Part shown: positions 18,257 to 25,356 of the stretch, in pieces
Position numbering within the stretch: the stretch's first letter is position 1
Layout: every line of letters starts with the position of its first letter
Origin: Ruania alkalisoli
GTDB lineage: Bacteria; Actinomycetota; Actinomycetes; Actinomycetales; Beutenbergiaceae
Direction of reading: 5' to 3'
Assembly (NCBI RefSeq): GCF_014960965.1
Contig: NZ_CP063169.1
Coordinates: 3,753,581-3,817,580 of the forward strand
DNA length: 64,000 nt
The notes under the pieces: model-generated
The model's input: the letters and a program-made list of their open reading frames with translations, nothing else
Database searches by the model: none
Told to the model about the DNA's origin: nothing
Position numbers and translations under genes: made by a program

Positions 18257-18290
18257 GGGGCTGGCGCCATCCTTCGATGGCCCCAGCCCC
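18257..18290 (-). terminator. Hairpin terminator downstream of aztC
   Basis: GGGGCTGG and its complement flank an inner CCATC/GATGG stem, 30 bp beyond the aztC stop on the minus strand. It separates the aztDC unit from the cytosine genes. Confidence 0.75.
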
Positions 18291-18319
18291 TACCCCTCGG
18301 AGGCGTCAGCGGCCGAACG

Positions 18320-19222
18320 TCACTCGCACACCAGGCCATTCTTGAGCGCATCGAGGTTGGCCTGCATGGTGCTCAGGTAGTCACCGTCATCCGGGGGACT
18401 CTCCAACGGGTCGAGCACGGCCGTCTCGACACCGGCCTCCTCAGCCAGTGCCACGGTGACATCGGGTGCGGTGATGGTCTCGAAGTACAGCGTCTGCACC
18501 CCATACTCCTCCACGAGCGCCGCCACCTCGCGCATGCGCGACGGCGAGGCCTCGACCTCCGGGTCGACCCCGGCGATGCCTTCCTGCCGCAGGTCGTAGC
18601 GATCGGCGAGGTACCCGAAGGCTTCGTGGGCGGTGACGAGCATCGCGCCTCCGCAGCCGTCGAGGCCGTCGGCGAAGGAGGCGTCGAGACCCTCGAGTTC
18701 GGTGGTCAGCTCCTCGGCCCGCGCGATGTACTCCTCGGCGTGGTCGGGGTCGGCTGCTCCCAGTTCCTCCGCCACAGCCTCCCCGACCGGCGCCAGCAGC
18801 GTCGGGTCGAGCCAGAAGTGGGGATCCTCGGTGAGCAGATCGGCCTCGATCCCAGCCGCCTGCCAAGCGTCGATCACCCGCTGCGGCGGCTGACTGTCGA
18901 TCGCATCATCCACGGCGGCCTGCAGGCCCGAGGTGTAGAGCACCACGTCGGCTTCCCCGAGCTCGACCACCTGGGAGGGCGCCAGCTCGAGGCTGTGCGG
19001 ATCGGCGCCGGGCGGAGTGAGACTGGTGACCTCAACCTGCTCGCCGCCCACTCGCTCGGCGACGAACTGCAGCGGGTAGAAGGCAGTCAGCACGCTCACC
19101 TCGTCGGACTGTTCCGGCGCCGCGCACGCCGCGAGGGCGAGAGGAAGCACCACGAGGCCGGCGACGGCGGCCCGCACCCTGCGAACCGACCGTCGCCCTC
19201 CGGAGAACTCAGGCAACGTCAC
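18320..19222 (-). CDS. aztC: Zinc ABC transporter substrate-binding lipoprotein AztC
   Basis: 300 residues. Signal peptide with lipobox LALAAC (Cys33), then a cluster A-I metal-binding fold. Zinc ligands are visible as H75 (ADPHSLEL), H134 (EDPHFWLD), H198 (TAHEAFGY) and D270 (VLDPLES). The loop between the first two histidines is short, without the long His-rich loop of ZnuA, as in AztC. It delivers zinc to an ABC permease. GTG start 19222 overlaps the aztD stop. No permease or ATPase gene is adjacent. Confidence 0.88.
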   Translation of the reverse strand: MTLPEFSGGRRSVRRVRAAVAGLVVLPLALAACAAPEQSDEVSVLTAFYPLQFVAERVGGEQVEVTSLTPPGADPHSLELAPSQVVELGEADVVLYTSGLQAAVDDAIDSQPPQRVIDAWQAAGIEADLLTEDPHFWLDPTLLAPVGEAVAEELGAADPDHAEEYIARAEELTTELEGLDASFADGLDGCGGAMLVTAHEAFGYLADRYDLRQEGIAGVDPEVEASPSRMREVAALVEEYGVQTLYFETITAPDVTVALAEEAGVETAVLDPLESPPDDGDYLSTMQANLDALKNGLVCE

Positions 19223-20628
19223 TCGTTCTCGTGATCGTGATCGTGATCGTGCCCGTCGCCCTCGGCGTCGTGACCCTCGGCTTCCTCCTCGTGGTCATGG
19301 CCGTCTGCCTCGTCCTCATCACCGTGGTCGTGACCCTCGTGAGCACCTTCCTCATCGTGGGTGGTCGGTACGTCACCCGAGACGAGGGTGATCTCGTTCG
19401 GCGTGACCTCGAGCGTGGCGCTGTTCCAGACCTCGCCGGTCTCGATGTCGACCGCGTGGATCTCGTTGGTGGCCGGGTCACTCACGTAGGCGGTGCCCTC
19501 GAGCACCCGGATCGCGGGCCGGGGCTGCTGCCAGTCCAGCGGCTCCTCCCACGCGTCCATGATCTCGATGGAGCGCTCGAGCTCGCCGCTCTCGGGATCG
19601 ATCACGTGCAGCGAGCCGTCGGTGCCAAGCACCAGTGCCTCGCCGTCATCGCCGCGGGCGATGGAGCGGAAGGTGTAGGACGAGGGCAGGTCGACGAGCT
19701 GCAGTTCGCCGGTCTCGGTGTTGATGAGGGAGATCCGGGTCGGGCGCTCCAGTTCAGCGTCGGGGTCGCTCTTGTAGTCACCGAGCACGATCGCGGACTC
19801 CTCGGAGCCAGCCTGGTTGCCGATGCGGCCGTAGTCGTCGGGGCTGTCGATCTTGGTCAGCTCTCCATCGGCGTAGAGCACCACACCGTCTTCGCAGCCG
19901 ATCACCACGTGCTCGTCCGCCGCGGTGGCCTCGCCGTGGACGCCGGGGCAGTCGTCGGTGGCGGCGATCTCCTCACCGTCCGCGTCGAGCACGCGGACTC
20001 CGGAGCGCTCCTCCTCGGTGCCGTCGGTCACCAGCAGGGTGCCATCGGAGAGCTCGACCGCCACCCCGTGGTGCGCCGCAGGCAGGGTGAGCTCACGGGC
20101 GTGGTCCGTAACGCCGTCGGCAATCTCGGCGGAGTCGACGATCACGATCTCACCGGTGCCGTCGTCGAACAGCGCAGTGCGCCCAGCGTGGACCACCGCA
20201 TGGCCAGGCTTCTCGGCCTCGTAGACGAGGTCGGTGAGCGCCGGGTCGGACGTGTAGTAGTGGCCGTGGTCGCCGTGCGGTTCGCCCCAGGTCCCGGCGT
20301 CGAGCACCTGGAACCCACCCGTGGTCGAGACCAGCACGTGGCGGTTGTCACCGGCCGGGTTGATGCGGTTGAAGCCGTCGAGCGGGATGTCGGAGACCAC
20401 CTCGAGGGAGGTGGCGTCAAGGACTTGGAGACCGCCGTCGTAGGTGATGACGATGCGGGGCGTGACGGTCGCCTGCTCCGTGGGTGCCGTTTCCTCGGCA
20501 GATTCGGAGGCCGAGGTGGACGGCGTGGAGTCGGCCGGGTCGCCGCTGGAGGAACATGCGGCGAGAGCCAGTGGGAGAACACCGAGAAGCGCCAGGTATC
20601 GGACGCGGGGACGAGAGGTGAGGGTCAT
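19219..20628 (-). CDS. aztD: Zinc metallochaperone AztD (secreted beta-propeller lipoprotein)
   Basis: About 469 residues. Signal peptide with lipobox LALAAC (Cys25 from ATG 20628), then repeated beta-propeller blades (ITYDGGLQVLD, VLVSTTGGFQVLD, ALVLGTDGSLHVID, TAYVSDPATNEIHAVD). HGDHGH near residue 130 is a likely metal site. The last ~46 residues carry about 11 His among Asp/Glu, a metal-buffering tail. AztD hands zinc to AztC, which is encoded directly downstream. Start: ATG 20628 gives a normal signal peptide; GTG 20661 is an alternative. A Zur-type box lies at 20716. Confidence 0.87.
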   Translation of the reverse strand: MTLTSRPRVRYLALLGVLPLALAACSSSGDPADSTPSTSASESAEETAPTEQATVTPRIVITYDGGLQVLDATSLEVVSDIPLDGFNRINPAGDNRHVLVSTTGGFQVLDAGTWGEPHGDHGHYYTSDPALTDLVYEAEKPGHAVVHAGRTALFDDGTGEIVIVDSAEIADGVTDHARELTLPAAHHGVAVELSDGTLLVTDGTEEERSGVRVLDADGEEIAATDDCPGVHGEATAADEHVVIGCEDGVVLYADGELTKIDSPDDYGRIGNQAGSEESAIVLGDYKSDPDAELERPTRISLINTETGELQLVDLPSSYTFRSIARGDDGEALVLGTDGSLHVIDPESGELERSIEIMDAWEEPLDWQQPRPAIRVLEGTAYVSDPATNEIHAVDIETGEVWNSATLEVTPNEITLVSGDVPTTHDEEGAHEGHDHGDEDEADGHDHEEEAEGHDAEGDGHDHDHDHENE

Positions 20629-20715
20629 GCGAGATCGGGCCGCGTCAGGGATGCGGCCCACTCCTTTCCGGTCGGGCGGTGGGACGAGTCGGGCAAACGG
20701 TCGAAACCGTACCAG

Positions 20716-20733
20716 TAATCAGAACCATTCTCA
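20716..20733. promoter_or_regulatory. Zur-type box upstream of aztD
   Basis: On the minus strand TGAGAATGGTTCTGATTA, matching the box at 15335 at 15 of 18 positions. It lies 88 bp before aztD ATG 20628. Confidence 0.82.
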
Positions 20734-20828
20734 TCATAGCGCGCTGCGTCCCCGTGCCGTCCCCATGCCGAGGGTGTGCGGAGTCCCGCACGCATCCGCA
20801 CCCCACGCCACCTCGCTAAGAGATCGCA

Positions 20829-20969
20829 CGGATAGGCGAAGCCTGCTACGCGTCGCCCCAGCACGCACCTCGCTGCGTTGTCCTCGGTCGACGTGGCTCC
20901 GCCACGCCTCCCTCCTCCGCCTTGCGATGCACGCACTGGCTGCGTCGCTCGCGACGGCAGCCCTATCCG
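20829..20969. repeat. Putative 140-bp repetitive element with inverted ends
   Basis: CGGATAGG (20829-20836) and CCTATCCG (20962-20969) bound the element. A hairpin CGTGGC-TCC-GCCACG (20892-20906) lies near the centre, flanked by purine/pyrimidine-biased arms. It looks like a REP or MITE-like non-coding element; no second copy is in this window. Confidence 0.45.
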
Positions 20970-20980
20970 CGCGACCTCTA

Positions 20981-21055
20981 TGGAATCCCGTCGCCCCGTT
21001 CGAATCCCGTTGGAGGCACCCGCATCGGGATTCGAACGCCGTAGCGGGATTCGAG
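20981..21055. repeat. Cluster of four GGGATTC motifs, two per strand
   Basis: TGGAATCCCG at 20981, GTTCGAATCCCG at 20998-21009, CGGGATTCGAAC at 21026-21037 and CGGGATTCGAG at 21045-21055. The middle two form a 12-bp perfect inverted repeat with a 16-nt loop, 30 bp after the TNT-like gene stop, so they may terminate it. Confidence 0.7.
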
Positions 21056-21066
21056 TGTGACGGGGG

Positions 21067-22197
21067 CTACGCCGTGATCGCGACCTGCTGCAGCACGCCC
21101 GACCGGATCAGTTCCCGCACACTCCGCGCGGGCAGCTCGACGTGGAAGCGCAGTCCCCCACCGGGCTGCCCGAACCACGCCGGGGCGATCTCCGCCTGGA
21201 CCTCCACCGGCCGGACGGCGACGAACGTCTCCACCTGCGCGCCCGGTCCACGCGCCGACGGCGGCAGCGAACGCTGCTCCCAGGAGGTACCGCCGACGAA
21301 GAAGTACAGACCGTCCACGGCGCCGATCCGGTCATAGGGCACACCCGTGGCGAGGTTGGTGACGATACCTCCCGGCCCGGCTGCCCTCACGCGGCGGTGC
21401 AGCTCGACCATGCTCGGCTGTGCGTGCTGCACCCGCGCGGCCAGCTCAGCTTGACCGATCGGCACCGGAGCCGGCATCGGTGCGGTCAGATACGCCCACG
21501 CCGCGTCGCACGCCGCGCGTTCGCTGTAGTACTCGCCCAGCAGCGCATGCTGGCCATAGTCGGCAATCTGCAGTCCGTAGTGCCGGGCACCATAACGCAC
21601 CACCTCGACGGTCCCCTCGAAGGGCAGATGGGCCTCACCGGACTCATCCACACCGCGTACGTCGTCGGGCTCGCCGGGGAGGACGACGGCCGCCCGTGGG
21701 ATGCCCCGTGCATCGAGCCCGCGCCGAAGCTGGCCGACTGCTTCACCAGCGATCTCGTCGGGGGTCAGCCACGCCGGCACGTGCTCGCGGTCCCGAGGGA
21801 AACGGCGCAGGTCCGCCGCCCATCTACGGTCATCAGGCACGGGTATGCCCGCCGGGGCATCCAGCATCGAAGCGGCCGTCGAGTTCCAGTACGGGCGCCG
21901 GTCGTAGTTCGCCTCCACCTCGGCCAGCCCGCCCGGGCGTGCCACGATCACCACCGACAACCAGGCACCAGACCCCGCCTCCGCGGTTGCGGCGCGCAGC
22001 TCTCGCAGCGCAGCCCCCACCTCGGCTGGGACCTCGACCCAACGTGAGCGATCGCCCGTCAGCGCATAGGCGCGGCCGGAGTGCTGGGTCCCCGCCTGCG
22101 ACCACTCCAGGTGAACCGCCGTGGCACCCGCACCGGCGGCATCGAGCAGCGCCGCGGCGACCTGCGCGACGATCGGGTGCGTGGCGAGATCGTCCAT
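21067..22197 (-). CDS. TNT (NAD+ glycohydrolase toxin)-like domain protein with YezG-like N-terminus
   Basis: 376 residues, no signal peptide or export motif. The C-terminal ~95 residues resemble the tuberculosis necrotizing toxin domain: YDRIGAVDGLYFF, RSLPPSA, VRPVEVQAEIAPAWFGQPGG and the terminal SVRELIRSGVLQQV. In TNT this fold cleaves NAD+. The N-terminal ~150 residues (LSVVIVARPGG, ANYDRRPYWN, DLRRFPRDREHVPAW) look like the YezG/DUF600 immunity-type fold. Whether the catalytic residues are intact needs an alignment. Start ATG 22197; a CATAAT -10 about 8 nt upstream suggests leaderless translation. No separate toxin-immunity partner is next to it. Confidence 0.65.
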   Translation of the reverse strand: MDDLATHPIVAQVAAALLDAAGAGATAVHLEWSQAGTQHSGRAYALTGDRSRWVEVPAEVGAALRELRAATAEAGSGAWLSVVIVARPGGLAEVEANYDRRPYWNSTAASMLDAPAGIPVPDDRRWAADLRRFPRDREHVPAWLTPDEIAGEAVGQLRRGLDARGIPRAAVVLPGEPDDVRGVDESGEAHLPFEGTVEVVRYGARHYGLQIADYGQHALLGEYYSERAACDAAWAYLTAPMPAPVPIGQAELAARVQHAQPSMVELHRRVRAAGPGGIVTNLATGVPYDRIGAVDGLYFFVGGTSWEQRSLPPSARGPGAQVETFVAVRPVEVQAEIAPAWFGQPGGGLRFHVELPARSVRELIRSGVLQQVAITA

Positions 22198-22210
22198 CCG
22201 GGCTGATTAT

Positions 22211-22296
22211 GCCGGGTCCGACCCGGCGTGCGTACCGAACCGACGGCTGACAGCAACGCCGCGCCACTATTGGCACGGCATCGCTGTCAGCCGTCG
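22211..22296. promoter_or_regulatory. Two inverted repeats between TNT-like gene and purC
   Basis: GCCGGGT-CCG-ACCCGGC (22211-22227), and CGACGGCTGACAGC (22241-22254) with its exact 14-bp complement (22283-22296). They fill the divergent promoter region of the two genes. Possible operator or cruciform; no known family recognised. Confidence 0.6.
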
Positions 22297-22341
22297 ATTG
22301 TGTCCGCGCACGCGTCGCGCCTGCCGTGGAACACTAATCCC

Positions 22342-23241
22342 GTGAGCGACCACAGCACTCAGCCACCGACCCTGCCCGGCTGGACGCACGTCTATTCGGG
22401 CAAGGTGCGCGACCTGTACGAGCCCAGTGACAGCTCGGCCGGCGATCGCGTCCTCGTCGTGGCCAGCGACCGGATCAGCGCCTACGACCACGTGCTGCCT
22501 ACCCCCATCCCGGACAAGGGCGCCGTTCTCACGGCACTGAGCATGTGGTGGTTCGAGAAGCTCGAGCCACTGGTGGCCAATCACGTCGTCTCCCTCGACG
22601 TGCCCGACGCCGTCCGCGGCCGGGCCATGATCTGCCGCCGCCTGCAGATGTACCCGGTGGAGTGCGTCGCCCGCGGCTACCTCACCGGTTCCGGCCTCTC
22701 CGAGTACCGAGCCGGAGGTGCCGTGTGCGGGGTCCCCTTGCCCGAGGGACTGACCGACGGATCGCGTCTGCCGGAACCGATCTTCACTCCCGCCACCAAG
22801 GCGGAGGTCGGCGAGCACGACGAGAACGTCAGTTTCGCCGAGGTCGCCGCCCGGATCGGGGCCGACGCCGCCACCCGCCTGCGCGAGGTCACCCTGGAGA
22901 TCTACTCCTTCGCCGAGCGCACCGCCGCCGAGCGCGGCGTGATCCTGGCCGACACCAAGCTTGAGTTCGGTACCACGCCCGACGGCGCCCTCGTGCTCGG
23001 CGACGAGGTCCTCACCCCCGATTCCTCCCGCTACTGGCCGGCGGACCAGTGGCAGCCCGGCCGCGCCCAGCCCAGCTTCGACAAGCAGTTCGTCCGCGAC
23101 TGGCTCACCTCCCCCGGCTCTGGCTGGGACCGTGCCTCGGACACTCCCCCGCCGCCGCTGCCGGACGACGTCGTCACCCGCACCCGGGACCGGTACGTGG
23201 AGGCCTACGAACGCCTCACCGGCCGGACGTTCCACGCCTGA
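22342..23241 (+). CDS. purC: Phosphoribosylaminoimidazole-succinocarboxamide synthase
   Basis: 299 residues. Joins CAIR and aspartate with ATP in purine synthesis. Signatures include YSGKVRDLYE, VASDRISAYDHVLPTPIPDKG, VECVARGYLTGSG, ILADTKLEFG and DEVLTPDSSRYWP. GTG 22342 is chosen because family similarity begins about ten residues later; the reading frame upstream is non-homologous. Starts a run with the TOPRIM gene, purS, purQ and rnhA. Confidence 0.95.
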   Translation: MSDHSTQPPTLPGWTHVYSGKVRDLYEPSDSSAGDRVLVVASDRISAYDHVLPTPIPDKGAVLTALSMWWFEKLEPLVANHVVSLDVPDAVRGRAMICRRLQMYPVECVARGYLTGSGLSEYRAGGAVCGVPLPEGLTDGSRLPEPIFTPATKAEVGEHDENVSFAEVAARIGADAATRLREVTLEIYSFAERTAAERGVILADTKLEFGTTPDGALVLGDEVLTPDSSRYWPADQWQPGRAQPSFDKQFVRDWLTSPGSGWDRASDTPPPPLPDDVVTRTRDRYVEAYERLTGRTFHA

Positions 23242-23247
23242 TCGACC

Positions 23248-23883
23248 ATGCGGGCGGTGGTGCTGGTCGAGGGTCGTAGCGACCAGGCTGCCCTGCACGC
23301 GCTCGCCGAGCTCCTCGACGTCGACCTGCATGCCGCCTCGGTCCAGATCCGCCCCATCGGCGGCGCCACCAACATCCGCCGCGCCCTCGCCGACCTGGTC
23401 GGCCCGCCCCGCACGCCGGGTGAGGCACGTACGGACGGGGCGCTCCGCCGTCGGGAGGGACCGTACGTGGGGGGTATGTGCGACGTGGGTGAGGAGCGCT
23501 ACTACAGCCGTGCCGTGGCAGCCTACGACGGCGCAGCGCACCTGAGCAGGCAGGAGCTGGAGGCCGCGGGGTTCTTCGTGTGCGAGCAGGACCTCGAGGA
23601 CGAGCTGCTGAGCGCCCTGGGCACCACCGGGATGATGGAGGTGCTCGAGCGCACCGGGGACCTGCAGGCATTCCACACCTTCACCCGCCAGCCGGCCCAA
23701 CGGGACCGGGACGTGACCGCACAGCTGCACCGATTCCTCGGCACCCAGGGCGGACGGAAGATCGCCTACGCCGCCGAGCTCGTGCGCGCCCTCGGCCCCG
23801 ATCGCACGCCACGCCCGTTACGCCTCGCGCTGGCGGCGGCACTGACCCCGGGGGCGACCAGCGCATCGGCATTCGGCCGGTAG
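23248..23883 (+). CDS. TOPRIM-domain protein (OLD-nuclease-like, ATPase-less)
   Basis: 211 residues, 6 bp after purC. The N-terminus VVLVEGRSDQAALHAL is a TOPRIM strand with the general-acid Glu; GMCDVGEERYYSRAV could be the acidic metal-binding turn; FVCEQDLEDELL follows as in TOPRIM parts of OLD-family ATP-dependent nucleases. No ATPase half is present. Small TOPRIM proteins of this kind occur singly in actinobacteria; the function is unknown. Position between purC and purS suggests co-transcription with the purine genes. Confidence 0.65.
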   Translation: MRAVVLVEGRSDQAALHALAELLDVDLHAASVQIRPIGGATNIRRALADLVGPPRTPGEARTDGALRRREGPYVGGMCDVGEERYYSRAVAAYDGAAHLSRQELEAAGFFVCEQDLEDELLSALGTTGMMEVLERTGDLQAFHTFTRQPAQRDRDVTAQLHRFLGTQGGRKIAYAAELVRALGPDRTPRPLRLALAAALTPGATSASAFGR

Positions 23884-23923
23884 GATCGCCGTGTTCATCC
23901 CCCTGCAGAGGAGTTGCGCACTG

Positions 23924-24178
23924 ATGGCACGCATCGTCGTGGAGGTCATGCCGAAGCCGGAGATCCTCGACCCCCAGGGCAAGGCCGTCGCCGGTGCCCT
24001 TCCCCGGCTCGGATTCACCGAGTTCGCCGCCGTCCGTCAGGGCAAGCGCTTCGAGCTCGAGGTCGAGGGCGAAGCGAACGAGGAGGTGCTGGACCAGGCG
24101 CGCAAGGCTGCCAGCGAGGTGCTCTCCAACCCTGTGATCGAGGACGTCGTCTCCGTGCACTGGGCCCGGGAGTCCTGA
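23924..24178 (+). CDS. purS: Phosphoribosylformylglycinamidine synthase subunit PurS
   Basis: 84 residues, normal for PurS, which bridges PurQ and PurL in the FGAM synthase complex. [20 protein letters not shown] and [10 protein letters not shown] are characteristic. ATG 23924 has GAGGAG about 11 nt upstream; the open frame from 23891 is too long. The stop overlaps purQ (TGATG). Confidence 0.95.
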   Translation: MARIVVEVMPKPEILDPQGKAVAGALPRLGFTEFAAVRQGKRFELEVEGEANEEVLDQARKAASEVLSNPVIEDVVSVHWARES

Positions 24179-24852
24179 TGGCCCGCATCGGTGTCGTGAC
24201 CTTCCCCGGCAGCCTCGATGACAGGGACGCGGCGCGCGCGGTGCGTCTCGCCGGTGCCGAACCGGTCCGGCTCTGGCACGCCGATGACTCCCTCGCCGGG
24301 GTGGACGCGGTGGTGCTGCCGGGTGGCTTCTCCTACGGCGACTACCTGCGCGCCGGGGCGATCTCCCGCTTCGCCCCGATCATGGGCAGTGTGGTGGACG
24401 CCGCGAACGCGGGGGTGCCGGTGCTGGGGATCTGCAACGGCTTCCAGATCCTGTGTGAGTCGCACCTGCTCGCCGGTGCGATGGTGAAGAACACCCAACT
24501 GACCTTCGTCTGCACGGACCAGGTGCTGCGGGTCGAGAACGCGCAGACGGCGTGGTCGAACCAGTTCGCGCAGGGGCAGGAGATCCTGATCCCGCTGAAG
24601 AACCAGGACGGGCAGTTCATCGCCGACGAGCCCACCCTGGACGAGCTCGAAGGCGAGGGGCGGGTGGTGTTCCGCTATGTGGGGAACCCGAACGGCTCCC
24701 GCCGCGACATCGCCGGTATCACCAACGCCCGCGGCAACGTGGTCGGCCTGATGCCTCACCCGGAGCACGCCGTCGAGAACGGTTTCGGCCCGGGCACGGA
24801 CGGGCTGGGCTTCTTCCAGTCCGCCCTGACGGCGTTGCTCGCCTCCGCCTGA
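24178..24852 (+). CDS. purQ: Phosphoribosylformylglycinamidine synthase subunit PurQ
   Basis: 224 residues, class I glutamine amidotransferase supplying ammonia to PurL. The nucleophile Cys is in GICNGFQIL and the His-Glu pair in MPHPEHAVE. Coupled to purS and to rnhA by TGATG overlaps. purL, the usual next gene, is not here. Confidence 0.96.
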   Translation: MARIGVVTFPGSLDDRDAARAVRLAGAEPVRLWHADDSLAGVDAVVLPGGFSYGDYLRAGAISRFAPIMGSVVDAANAGVPVLGICNGFQILCESHLLAGAMVKNTQLTFVCTDQVLRVENAQTAWSNQFAQGQEILIPLKNQDGQFIADEPTLDELEGEGRVVFRYVGNPNGSRRDIAGITNARGNVVGLMPHPEHAVENGFGPGTDGLGFFQSALTALLASA

Positions 24853-25346
24853 TGCCCTCTGAGACCGAGGCTCCCCTTCCGCACGAGCCGACCCCCCGCG
24901 ATCCCTCCGACCGCCCCGTCGTCCAGATGTGGACCGACGGCGCCTGCAAGGGTAATCCCGGACCAGGCGGATGGGGAGCGTGGATGCTCTCCGGCCCGCA
25001 CGAGCGCGAGCTCTACGGTGGTGAGGAGTCCACCACCAACAACCGGATGGAGCTGACCGCGGTGATCGAGGGTCTGAAGGCCCTGACCACCTCCTGCGAG
25101 GTCACCCTGCACGTGGACTCCTCGTATGTGATGAACGGGATGAAGTCCTGGTTGCCCGGCTGGAAGCGGAACGGCTGGAAGACGGCGGCGAAGAAGCCGG
25201 TCAAGAACGAGGATCTGTGGCGCGCCCTCGACGAGCAGGTCGCCCGGCATTCGGTGCAGTGGGTGTGGGTCAAGGGGCACTCCGGTGACCCGGGGAATGA
25301 ACGCGCCGACGAGCTTGCCAACCGGGGAGTCCCCGGGAACAGGTAA
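24852..25346 (+). CDS. rnhA: Ribonuclease HI
   Basis: 164 residues. Degrades RNA in RNA-DNA hybrids. The carboxylates are visible: Asp in [17 protein letters not shown], Glu in NNRMELTAV, Asp in [10 protein letters not shown] and Asp in NERADELAN; the [13 protein letters not shown] loop is complete. The first ~25 residues are a Pro-rich extension. TGATG overlap with purQ. Confidence 0.94.
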   Translation: MPSETEAPLPHEPTPRDPSDRPVVQMWTDGACKGNPGPGGWGAWMLSGPHERELYGGEESTTNNRMELTAVIEGLKALTTSCEVTLHVDSSYVMNGMKSWLPGWKRNGWKTAAKKPVKNEDLWRALDEQVARHSVQWVWVKGHSGDPGNERADELANRGVPGNR

Positions 25347-25356
25347 GAATGAGGGG

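Larger units (their letters stand above)
20734..21066. other. Non-coding region with inverted repeats
   Basis: The only gene-free stretch over 300 bp in the window (with the aztD promoter it spans 20629-21066). It lies downstream of the TNT-like gene and upstream of the Zur box. No credible ORF or RNA gene is seen. It holds the repeat element at 20829-20969 and the GGGATTC cluster at 20981-21055. Confidence 0.7.

Noticed and set aside
18257-18320. Riboswitch upstream of the cytosine deaminase
   Set aside because: The structure is a simple G-C hairpin placed just after aztC, best read as a terminator; no conserved aptamer core is seen.
20995-21040. tRNA-like TTCGAATCCC sequence
   Set aside because: The flanking bases cannot form a 5-bp T-stem, and no acceptor or anticodon arm is found. 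It is part of an inverted repeat.
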